This document shows positions 1-5,153 of a stretch of DNA of 5,530 nt, one piece after another. The position numbers and the translations under genes were made by a program. Numbering within the stretch: position 1 is the first letter of the stretch; every line of letters begins with the position of its first letter. The notes under the pieces are model-generated. The model made no database searches. It saw only the letters and a program-made list of their open reading frames with translations, and was not told the origin of the DNA. The DNA is taken from the NCBI GenBank assembly GCA_947258675.1, contig CAMYJP010000233.1, forward strand, positions 1 through 5,530, given 5' to 3'. Origin of the DNA: an uncultured Desulfobulbaceae bacterium (GTDB lineage: Bacteria; Desulfobacterota; Desulfobulbia; Desulfobulbales; BM004).

Positions 1-97
1 GTCCGGCATGAAAGGCGACGCTCAGCCATTGAGTCAGCGTACCGGATCCAACTGCAATCAATGTAAGTTAATGTGAATAACTAATGTGACAAAGTAG
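1..97. other. Left-edge sequence, unassigned
   Basis: Two + strand frames are open from the window edge. One ends at TAA 64-66 and reads VRHERRRSAIESAYRIQLQSM. The other ends at the TGA at 74-76 and contains the short phrase QRTGSNCNQC. Either could be the tail of a gene that begins outside the window, but I recognise neither and there is too little sequence to choose. From 66 to 97 the DNA is AT-rich with stops in all forward frames, and it adjoins the transposase remnant that begins at 98. Confidence 0.25.
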
Positions 98-262
98 AAC
101 TATAAGCAGAAGGAAATCGGTACGTTCTTTGGGGTAGATTACAGCACCGTCAGCCAGAGCCGGGCGCGTCTGAAAACCAAACTAAAATCAAGTCGCAATT
201 TGAAGAAGCAATTTCGTCGAATCCTGGGACAAATTGATAATCTGTCAAATACAAAGATCTGA
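98..262 (+). pseudogene. 5'-truncated REP-associated (Y1 family) transposase, C-terminal HTH remnant
   Basis: The frame from AAC at 98 to TGA at 260-262 encodes about 54 residues. It holds a helix-turn-helix-like stretch (KEIGTFFGVDYSTVSQSRAR) followed by a basic tail (LKTKLKSSRNLKKQFRRI). This resembles the DnaA/HTH-like C-terminus seen downstream of the Y1 HUH domain in REP-associated tyrosine transposases. The catalytic part (HUH motif and tyrosine) is absent, and an in-frame TAG at 95-97 directly precedes the match, so the gene is dead. A second copy at 4300-4455 starts to match at the same codon and is about 87% identical by hand count. The family call comes from remembered sequence patterns, not a search. 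Confidence 0.68.
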
Positions 263-308
263 CCCCTATCTTTTGACCCCTATCTTTTTCTGACCCCTAT
301 CTTTTTTC
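260..308 (+). repeat. Three tandem TGACCCCTATCTTT units after the transposase remnant
   Basis: Units begin at 260, 274 and 291, each reading TGACCCCTATCTTT followed by a few extra T or C bases. The first unit overlaps the TGA stop of the transposase remnant. The remnant at 4300-4455 is followed by the matching AGATCTGACCCCT at 4457-4469 but only one unit. This tract may be a terminal or target-recognition sequence of the transposase family. That role is inferred from its position only. Confidence 0.6.
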
Positions 309-412
309 TTGCTCATGGATGTTCCTCCGTTTATCTGTAGCTATCATAAACTGAGGAAAACTCCAATTCCAGCTGAGGCGGAACAATAAAAACACCTTAT
401 CGACTATGTTAT
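309..412. other. Short intergenic stretch downstream of the pentapeptide gene
   Basis: This stretch separates the end of the large - strand gene from the tandem repeat tract. No open frame of note and no convincing hairpin with a T tract for the - strand gene is visible. How that transcript ends is therefore not clear from the sequence. Confidence 0.4.
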
Positions 413-3082
413 TCAAAATTTAGATGGATATTTGCTACTTAATTGCTTTTTAATGTTGTCGTCTAATTCGGCTCGTAATAGATTGTCGACATCTGAGAAT
501 TGTTCGATTTTAAGAAAAAATATTCCTCTTAGATCGGCATCGCAAAAATTGGCATCGCTCAGATCAGTCTCATAAAGAATGGCATTGCGGAGGTCAGCAC
601 CCTCTAAATCGGCATAAACGAGCTGGGCTTTTTCAAGATTGGCCCCTTTAAGATTTGTTTCTCTGAGTATCGCATTATCTAATTTAGCTTCACGGAGGTT
701 TGCGCCCTGCAATTCAGCTTTATGTAGATCAGCTTCCCTCAAGTCATAACCGCTGAAATTCTTTTTCTCCACTCGTTTGTTGTGGTCTTGTGGCAATCCT
801 ATATCATTGATGATTTCTGGGTGGTATGTAGCCAATTGCCAGTTTTTTGCCCTGTGAAGCTGTTCCACTTTAATCTCTTTGGCAAGACGCAAATCGGCAA
901 ATAGCAGATCTGCACTGACTAGACTGGCTTGATGGAGATCTGCTTTACTAAGATCGGCTCCACGAAGGTTTGCGCCTTGTAGATCAGCCATACGGAGATC
1001 TACTCCACGAAGATTTGCGCCTTGTAGATCAGCCATACGGAGATTTGCTCCATTAAAATATTTACAATGGGAAAAGTCTTTTTTTAGCACTCTTTTGTTG
1101 TGATCCGGTTCCAGTCCTAACCTGGTAATAAGATCTTCATTATACAAAGCTAGCATCCAATTCATTGCCTTTTGAAGCTGATTTATTTCAATATTTTCGG
1201 CCTGACGAAAATCGGCATACATCAAATCTGCCCCGCTTAGGATGGCCTGATGGAGATTGGCATGCCGAAGATTGGTTTTCCGGAGATTAGCTTCTCGGAG
1301 CTGTGCGCTAAGGAGTTCCGCACGTTCGAGCTTGGCCCCTACAAGAATTGCTTTTTGAAGATTTGTAGCCCATAGTTTTGCGTTAGTGAGATCTGCACCC
1401 TGTAAGTTAGCTCCTAATAGGTTAGCACCGATGAGATCGGCTTTCTCGAGATATGCATTTTTAAGATCATAATTTGCGAAAATTCTTTGATTCACTCTTT
1501 GGTTATGGTCTTTTGGCAAACCTAAATTATCGCTGAGCAACTGATCGTATAGAGCCATTTGCCAATTCTTTGCTTCCTTAATCTGAATCGCTGTAACTTC
1601 TTTTACCCCAAGCAAATTGGCGTACAGCAAGTCGGCTTCATTTAAGCGGGCATTCTTTAAACTGGCGCCTTCTAAATTAGCTGCACGAAGGTTGGCCTGC
1701 CTCAGATTAGCATCACGAAGATCAGAACTTTTAAGTTCGGCTTCGCTAAGATCAGCCTTTCCGAGGTCGGAGTTTTGCAATTGGGCTCTGACAAGGTTGG
1801 CTCCCTGCAACTTAGCCATTAAAAGGTCTGATTTTTTTAAATTTGTTTCGAAGAGGAAAGAACCTATAAGACTGGCTTCAGCGAGTTTTGCAGAGTTAAG
1901 GTTCGCTTGCTCTAGGTCGGCATCATCTAAATTGGCACCTAATAGGTTGGCATTCGTAAGCTTTGAGTTCTTAAGATTTGCCTTCGTTAAGATAGTTGAG
2001 GCTAAATTTGCTCCTGCTAAATTTGTATTCTCAAGATTTACCCAATAGAGCATTTCAGATTTTTGAGTGCCATTCGGGCCACTTATCAAATTTTTTTGGC
2101 TTAGATCTACAAAGAACCAATTTCTAAACCATTTAGTTGCGAAATCGACGTTTTCTCCCCAATTATCACTTTCTGACCATAAAACCCCCTCACGTACCTT
2201 ATAATTTATAGTAACATGAAACACAGAGAAAAGTATGACTAATACTGATAGAGCGATGCATCCAGGATATTTTTTTGCTTTTTTTATATTGTAAAAAAAT
2301 TTTACCTCTGTATAAGGCTTAGTTAACATTTCTTTCTCGTTTAAATTCACAGCAGAGTGATGGTATACATAATTCTTATCTTTTTGATCTTTAGGATTTG
2401 GTTTTACTATTCTTACCTGTTTGCTGCTGACCCAGAAGGAAATTTCAAAGATGGTTCCCAATATGGTTAAAAGTAGCAATATAATGGAAGATATATTTTC
2501 ATGCTTCTTTATGATTAAAAGTGAAAAAGCCATCAAAATTATTGGTAATAACCACCAGAGAGAGAGATTCGCTAATAATCTTTGTAGCTTACCTACTACC
2601 TTTATATTTGAGTATCGGCTGAAGATAATCATCCAGGGATAAAGACGACTTTGATACCCCGTGCAGATATGATATATATCGCACTCATGATCACCTTGAT
2701 TTGGACAATGTGGGTTTTCTTCGCGACATTCTTCAATCGAATATTGAATCAGTTCATTTACTTTGAGCAAGTAAAGTTGAATGTATGTCAAGATCGCTAT
2801 TGCGATAATGGGAGTTAGCATAAAGAATAAATATGCGGATACTTCCATATTTATAAGAGGTAATTTTACATTTTCGCCTAAAATGAGTTGTTTATTTGAG
2901 GTTGTAACAGCCGTTAGCAAAGCATAGGATAAAAGACTCAAATAAATAAAGTAGACCTTACGGCAATTTTTAGCAGCCTCATCAATATTTCCATAGACCC
3001 GATCTGGTGGGTAAGAAACCACTTTTTTCCCAGAACCCTCTGGCGGCTTAGATTTATGTGTTTTCTGTTTCTGGCGCTGCAT
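413..3082 (-). CDS. Membrane-anchored pentapeptide-repeat protein (889 aa), four repeat blocks
   Basis: Residues 1-40 are polar and basic. Hydrophobic segments lie near 42-62, 83-107, 172-192, 197-219 and 273-293. A cytoplasm-side loop between the second and third carries four cysteines (C119, C126, C134, C140). From about 346 the protein is a run of A(D/N)Lxx pentapeptides, the signature of a right-handed quadrilateral beta-helix. Blocks cover roughly 346-493, 538-628, 677-733 and 779-853. Three blocks are followed by a related spacer of about 45 residues with NW, a Y four residues on, then GL and DHNxRV. The last is followed by a degenerate version at 854-889. The ATG at 3082 has GAGG at 3090-3093 with a 7-base gap, which supports this start. 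Similar N-terminal membrane regions occur in other bacterial pentapeptide proteins. Their function is unknown to me, and there is no basis for calling this a Qnr/MfpA gyrase protector. With an inside N-terminus and five segments, the repeat domain would lie outside the inner membrane (inference). Confidence 0.94.
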   Translation of the reverse strand: MQRQKQKTHKSKPPEGSGKKVVSYPPDRVYGNIDEAAKNCRKVYFIYLSLLSYALLTAVTTSNKQLILGENVKLPLINMEVSAYLFFMLTPIIAIAILTYIQLYLLKVNELIQYSIEECREENPHCPNQGDHECDIYHICTGYQSRLYPWMIIFSRYSNIKVVGKLQRLLANLSLWWLLPIILMAFSLLIIKKHENISSIILLLLTILGTIFEISFWVSSKQVRIVKPNPKDQKDKNYVYHHSAVNLNEKEMLTKPYTEVKFFYNIKKAKKYPGCIALSVLVILFSVFHVTINYKVREGVLWSESDNWGENVDFATKWFRNWFFVDLSQKNLISGPNGTQKSEMLYWVNLENTNLAGANLASTILTKANLKNSKLTNANLLGANLDDADLEQANLNSAKLAEASLIGSFLFETNLKKSDLLMAKLQGANLVRAQLQNSDLGKADLSEAELKSSDLRDANLRQANLRAANLEGASLKNARLNEADLLYANLLGVKEVTAIQIKEAKNWQMALYDQLLSDNLGLPKDHNQRVNQRIFANYDLKNAYLEKADLIGANLLGANLQGADLTNAKLWATNLQKAILVGAKLERAELLSAQLREANLRKTNLRHANLHQAILSGADLMYADFRQAENIEINQLQKAMNWMLALYNEDLITRLGLEPDHNKRVLKKDFSHCKYFNGANLRMADLQGANLRGVDLRMADLQGANLRGADLSKADLHQASLVSADLLFADLRLAKEIKVEQLHRAKNWQLATYHPEIINDIGLPQDHNKRVEKKNFSGYDLREADLHKAELQGANLREAKLDNAILRETNLKGANLEKAQLVYADLEGADLRNAILYETDLSDANFCDADLRGIFFLKIEQFSDVDNLLRAELDDNIKKQLSSKYPSKF
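953..1042 (-). repeat. 45-bp tandem duplication inside pentapeptide block 3
   Basis: Residues 681-695 and 696-710 of the pentapeptide protein are the same 15-mer (LRMADLQGANLRGxD) apart from V versus A. At the DNA level 969-999 is identical to 1014-1044, and the match extends to 958 and 1003 with one mismatch (968 versus 1013). The period is 45 bases, exactly three pentapeptides. The near identity contrasts with the divergence among the other repeats and points to a recent duplication. Confidence 0.9.
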
Positions 3083-3280
3083 TATTTTGCCTCAATTGTG
3101 GGTAATTTTAATTGGATTATAATATAATTTTAATAATTTGAAATAACTGAACTCATAGCACTTTACAAGTTTTAGCTATCTGGACTTTTATAGTGCGATT
3201 TAGAAATCCTTCCATTAATCATATTGAAAATTTCTATAGTTGAATGAAACTATTACAAAAAAAATTTGGTGGTTTTGGTC
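3083..3280 (-). promoter_or_regulatory. Upstream region of the pentapeptide gene with ribosome site and possible -10
   Basis: Reading on the - strand, TTGAGG (3090-3095) is a good ribosome site for the ATG at 3082. A TATAAT hexamer lies at 3116-3121, but the region is very AT-rich and no clear -35 box sits 16-18 bases above it, so the promoter call is weak. Just after the upstream gene ends (3281) there is a T8 run on the - strand (complement of 3257-3264) without a clear hairpin. The 198-base gap suggests that the pentapeptide gene has its own promoter. Confidence 0.35.
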
Positions 3281-3526
3281 CTAACAATCATCCTTCCAAT
3301 AGATAAGACCACTTCTTTTATTATATAAATCATCGCCATCTAATCTTTTATTCAAATCTCTACAGCGCCTAAGATTTAAACCATTGTCATACCAACTGCC
3401 ACTTGATAATGAGTTCCTCTGCATGCAACATCCTCGCCCAGCTAACGGGCGGTCGTCGAAGGAAGTAATGATAGGTATAACGAGTACAATTGATAAAATA
3501 GTAAGAAATAGAAAGATTTTTTTCAT
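3281..3526 (-). CDS. Small secreted cysteine-containing protein (81 aa), function unknown
   Basis: The start is the ATG at 3526, chosen because a strong Shine-Dalgarno (GGAGGAGG, complement of 3533-3540) sits 6 bases upstream and the product then begins with a textbook signal peptide: MKK, a hydrophobic core at residues 4-20, and probable cleavage near TS at 21-22. The mature part is about 59 residues, hydrophilic, with cysteines at 33, 34, 55 and at the very last residue, 81. It has a WY.NG.N motif around 45-51, LDGDD at 62-66 and an IYW near the end. Four cysteines in an exported protein suggest two disulfides in the periplasm. No lipobox is present, so it is not an obvious lipoprotein. I do not recognise a named family. 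The frame stays open upstream to 3721, but that extension carries no signal and ignores the strong ribosome site. Confidence 0.72.
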   Translation of the reverse strand: MKKIFLFLTILSIVLVIPIITSFDDRPLAGRGCCMQRNSLSSGSWYDNGLNLRRCRDLNKRLDGDDLYNKRSGLIYWKDDC

Positions 3527-3532
3527 TAGATG

Positions 3533-3540
3533 CCTCCTCC
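3533..3540 (-). promoter_or_regulatory. Strong ribosome binding site deciding the 81-aa start
   Basis: GGAGGAGG on the - strand lies 6 bases from the ATG at 3526. It is close to the anti-Shine-Dalgarno consensus and is the main reason for rejecting the longer upstream start at 3721. Confidence 0.8.
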
Positions 3541-3612
3541 TCTGATTAAACAATCTTAGAAAAAAGCTACTTGGAAGTAGAATAAAGAGTAGACTAATAG
3601 ACTCGTCCGATT

Positions 3613-3720
3613 TTATTTTGTTTTTGATTCGCCATCTGCATTCACACATTTTAAAATTAAACCACATAATATCAGATAGATAGCGATTTTTACTGGAGTG
3701 GAGAGGAAACCCAATATCCA
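3613..3720 (-). pseudogene. Small one-pass membrane protein, probably frameshifted at its start
   Basis: On the - strand a good ribosome site (GGAAGGAG, 3729-3736) is followed by a run of eight A and an ATG at 3721, with ideal spacing. The ATG frame reads MDIGFPLHSS and runs on as unconvincing sequence into the next gene. The overlapping frame, one base further on, reads KKWILGFLSTPVKIAIYLIL, continues hydrophobic to a basic, polar C-terminus and stops at 3613. That is a plausible one-pass membrane protein of about 36 residues, but it has no start codon at the right distance. A TTG at 3712-3714 is 14 bases from the ribosome site, and an in-frame ATG exists only at 3810 with no ribosome site. 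A small indel by the A8 run would explain this. A true overlapping start or a sequencing error are alternatives. Confidence 0.4.
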
Positions 3721-3816
3721 TTTTTTTTCTCCTTCCTGTAAAAAGAATGCTTGTGAGAGGCGAAGATGATTAGTACTGCTCCGAGTTCCAGAGAAACTAT
3801 CTAAATGCATTGTCAA

Positions 3817-3954
3817 AGATTTACAAAGAATTTTAGCTTTTTGGCTTTAAGATTTGCAGAAACGATGCCAAAATTAAAAAAGTTAGAGGCAACTACGATA
3901 GATGTTTACAAGCCATTTAAATTAATAGAGAATTTCTTTGTGCACCGTTTTTAT
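3817..3954. other. Short AT-rich intergenic gap
   Basis: No open frame or clear hairpin is visible. On the - strand TTGACA occurs at 3811-3816, at its edge, but no -10-like hexamer follows at 16-18 bases, so I do not call a promoter. Confidence 0.35.
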
Positions 3955-4305
3955 TCATTGTCTTGAAAAATAGTTTTCTTGTGTAACCTGTAAAGTGAAT
4001 TGATACCTATAGATGATTTGTGTATATTTAATCCACATTTTTCCAGGCCTGCTATTAAAAATAATTTCATAGATATTTCTATGATGGCCAAAATCCTTTA
4101 CCTCGGCATTTTGTTGCGTATCTAAGCGTGAAAGTTCCAAAAAGATGTGATCATTTTTTATATGGTTTCGTTCAGAATACGCTGAATCATAAAAAGGGTA
4201 GGATCTATCGTAATTTGGGTACAGTTCCAAAAATGGGGACGTTCGTGCAGAAAGTGCTTTACCATTAAGCTCATTTGTGAACTCAGTTATCGATACAGTA
4301 ACCAT
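3955..4305 (-). CDS. Hypothetical protein or gene remnant (up to 116 aa)
   Basis: A soluble-looking frame with balanced composition and many aromatic residues (for example LELYPNYDRSYPFYD near residue 26 and WIKYTQIIYRYQF near 91). No membrane segment, signal peptide or motif is recognised. The only early ATG (4305) has no ribosome site, and its first two codons lie inside the + strand transposase remnant, which begins at 4300. The natural N-terminus may therefore have been cut off by that remnant, leaving a 3' fragment of a larger gene. A chance open frame is also possible, because the opposite strand is open over part of the same stretch. Confidence 0.35.
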   Translation of the reverse strand: MVTVSITEFTNELNGKALSARTSPFLELYPNYDRSYPFYDSAYSERNHIKNDHIFLELSRLDTQQNAEVKDFGHHRNIYEIIFNSRPGKMWIKYTQIIYRYQFTLQVTQENYFSRQ

Positions 4306-4455
4306 AAGCAGAAAAAAATTGCTTCGATCTTTGGCGTAGATTACAGCACTGTCAGCCAGAGCCGGGCGCGTCTGAAAATTAAACTAAAATCAAGTCGTAA
4401 ATTGAAGAAACAATTTCATCGAATCCTGGAACAAATCGATAAAATGTCAATTTAA
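4300..4455 (+). pseudogene. Second REP-associated transposase C-terminal remnant, direct copy of 98-262
   Basis: From AAC at 4300 to TAA at 4453-4455 the frame encodes about 51 residues, including KKIASIFGVDYSTVSQSRAR and a basic tail. It aligns codon for codon with 98-262, with about 22 differences in 165 bases by hand, and ends three codons earlier. After its stop the DNA still matches the first copy (AAGATCTGACCCCT). The frame is open upstream through CELSYRYSN, which might be further transposase sequence, though the similarity to copy one ends at 4300. The catalytic HUH region is missing, so the copy is not active. Confidence 0.68.
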
Positions 4456-4470
4456 AAGATCTGACCCCTT

Positions 4471-4962
4471 TCCTTCCTAGATTTATTAATATCCCCAATA
4501 GCTTAGAAAAACTCACAACAAAATAGCCGACATATATACTTTTGACGCTGGGCTAAAGTCATAGGTTGGGGTAGCCAATCTACAGTTTCAATGCCGCCAA
4601 ATTTTTGGAGATTGGCAGAAGCAATCTAAAATTTAAGGTTTTATGGATGTCGATAGCTAATCTAAATTTTCGCCAAATTTTCTCTTAGGTGAGTCATCCC
4701 AATCGAAGTATCGCAAGATAGCTACAGAAAAGAATCTGCAACAACCGAGGTACGGATTCGACACTAACTGTACTCAACGAAAAAATTGGAGACATATATT
4801 TTTTCGGAATCATTCTGTGACCATTTTGGAATGTGCCCAAAATGTGCCCGTCAAGGTCAAATATTTCCAAACAGTTCCAAACGAAACCAAAAATGCGATG
4901 AAAAATTGGCGTAGAATCAACTGGTTGTAATCACGACATTTTTGAATTTTCAGAATCTTGCT
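4471..4962. other. Non-coding stretch before the tRNA-like site; possible decayed coding remnant
   Basis: No gene with a credible start is present. One + strand frame is open from 4661 to TAA 4928-4930 (89 codons) but has no start near its beginning. Its end (KNAMKNWRRINWL) lies 32 bases before the tRNA-like sequence, a position where integrase genes often end. I see no catalytic Arg-His-Arg-Tyr set, so this is at most a remnant. An inverted repeat GCCAATCT / AGATTGGC (4574-4581, 4609-4616) encloses a smaller CCAAA/TTTGG hairpin. A tandem-like GTGCCCAAAATGTGCCC occurs near 4833-4849. Confidence 0.35.
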
Positions 4963-5007
4963 CTTCGAATCCGTAGGCCGCAGGTTGGAATCCTGCCGGG
5001 CGTACTA
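4963..5007 (+). other. 3' half of tRNA-Arg(UCG), likely attachment-site scar
   Basis: The order fits a tRNA exactly. Anticodon loop CTTCGAA (4963-4969, anticodon TCG), 3' anticodon stem TCCGT (4970-4974), variable loop AGGCC, T stem GCAGG/CCTGC (4980-4984, 4992-4996) around loop TTGGAAT, acceptor strand CGGGCGT (4997-5003), A73, then CTA in place of CCA. The 5' half (acceptor, D arm, 5' anticodon stem) is missing: the upstream bases do not pair with TCCGT. The T-loop change (TTC to TTG) and CCA to CTA suggest decay without selection. Tyrosine integrases commonly recombine from the anticodon loop to the 3' end of tRNA genes, which is just the part kept here. Its terminator follows 11 bases later. 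Confidence 0.72.
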
Positions 5008-5018
5008 TAAAAGAAATG

Positions 5019-5048
5019 GGGGAGCCAAGTTGGTGTCCCCTTTTTTTT
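5019..5048 (+). terminator. Rho-independent terminator after the tRNA-Arg remnant
   Basis: GGGGA (5019-5023) pairs with TCCCC (5036-5040). CCA/TGG inside can extend the stem, and eight T follow directly (5041-5048). Its place just after the tRNA 3' end suggests it was the terminator of the original tRNA gene. Confidence 0.8.
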
Positions 5049-5075
5049 GGTAGCAAGGTAGAGAGGATTCGAACC
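5048..5075 (-). other. tRNA T-arm-like 3' fragment on the opposite strand
   Basis: On the - strand this reads GGTTCGAATCC, then CTCTCTACCTTGCTACCA. The TTCGAAT loop with GG/CC and an ACCA end resemble a tRNA 3' end, but eight rather than five bases separate the loop from a 7-base acceptor strand, and the 5' side does not complete the T stem. No tRNA body lies beyond it. It may be a tRNA fragment or part of the repeat cluster next to it. Confidence 0.35.
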
Positions 5076-5097
5076 AAGGTGGCAGGTTGAGCGATAG

Positions 5098-5127
5098 CGA
5101 AATCCCGCCGTATTTTGGCGGAATTCG
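5098..5127. repeat. Imperfect palindrome (CCGCC/GGCGG hairpin)
   Basis: CCGCC (5105-5109) pairs with GGCGG (5117-5121) around a 7-base loop. The outer CGAA (5098-5101) pairs with TTCG (5124-5127), with one extra base on the left side. There is no T tract, so it is a repeat-type hairpin rather than a terminator. Confidence 0.55.
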
Positions 5128-5132
5128 AATTT

Positions 5133-5153
5133 ACCCTGAGCCTGTCGAAGGGT
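5133..5153. repeat. REP-like palindromic repeat (ACCCT...AGGGT)
   Basis: ACCCT (5133-5137) and AGGGT (5149-5153) flank GAGCCTGTCGA. The core CCTGAGCCTGTCGAAGG is a short palindromic repeat familiar from intergenic regions of many bacterial genomes. Translated by mistake it gives the phrase PEPVEG, seen here in a spurious + strand frame. It shows that this stretch is intergenic repeat DNA. Confidence 0.65.

Noticed and set aside
953..1044. Short regularly spaced repeats that might suggest a CRISPR array
   Set aside because: The repeats are coding pentapeptides in one continuous frame with no unique spacers between identical repeats.
1617..2048. A 143-codon + strand frame opposite the pentapeptide gene, rich in FA, LA and SR
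   Set aside because: It is the antisense reading of the pentapeptide repeats; the five-codon periodicity produces a repetitive shadow with no independent signal.
2421..2642. A 73-codon + strand frame opposite the membrane segments
   Set aside because: It lies wholly inside the well-supported - strand gene, has no ribosome site, and has no recognisable features.
413..3082. Quinolone-resistance (Qnr/MfpA) type protein
   Set aside because: The protein is about four times longer, is membrane-anchored, and has interrupted blocks; pentapeptide repeats alone do not support gyrase binding.
3281..3721. A 146-codon version of the cysteine protein starting at 3721
   Set aside because: The first 65 residues carry no signal peptide or recognisable domain, while the ATG at 3526 has a very strong ribosome site followed by a typical signal peptide.
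4963..5007. A functional tRNA gene
   Set aside because: There is no 5' half: no acceptor strand, D arm or 5' anticodon stem can be found upstream, and the CCA end is mutated.
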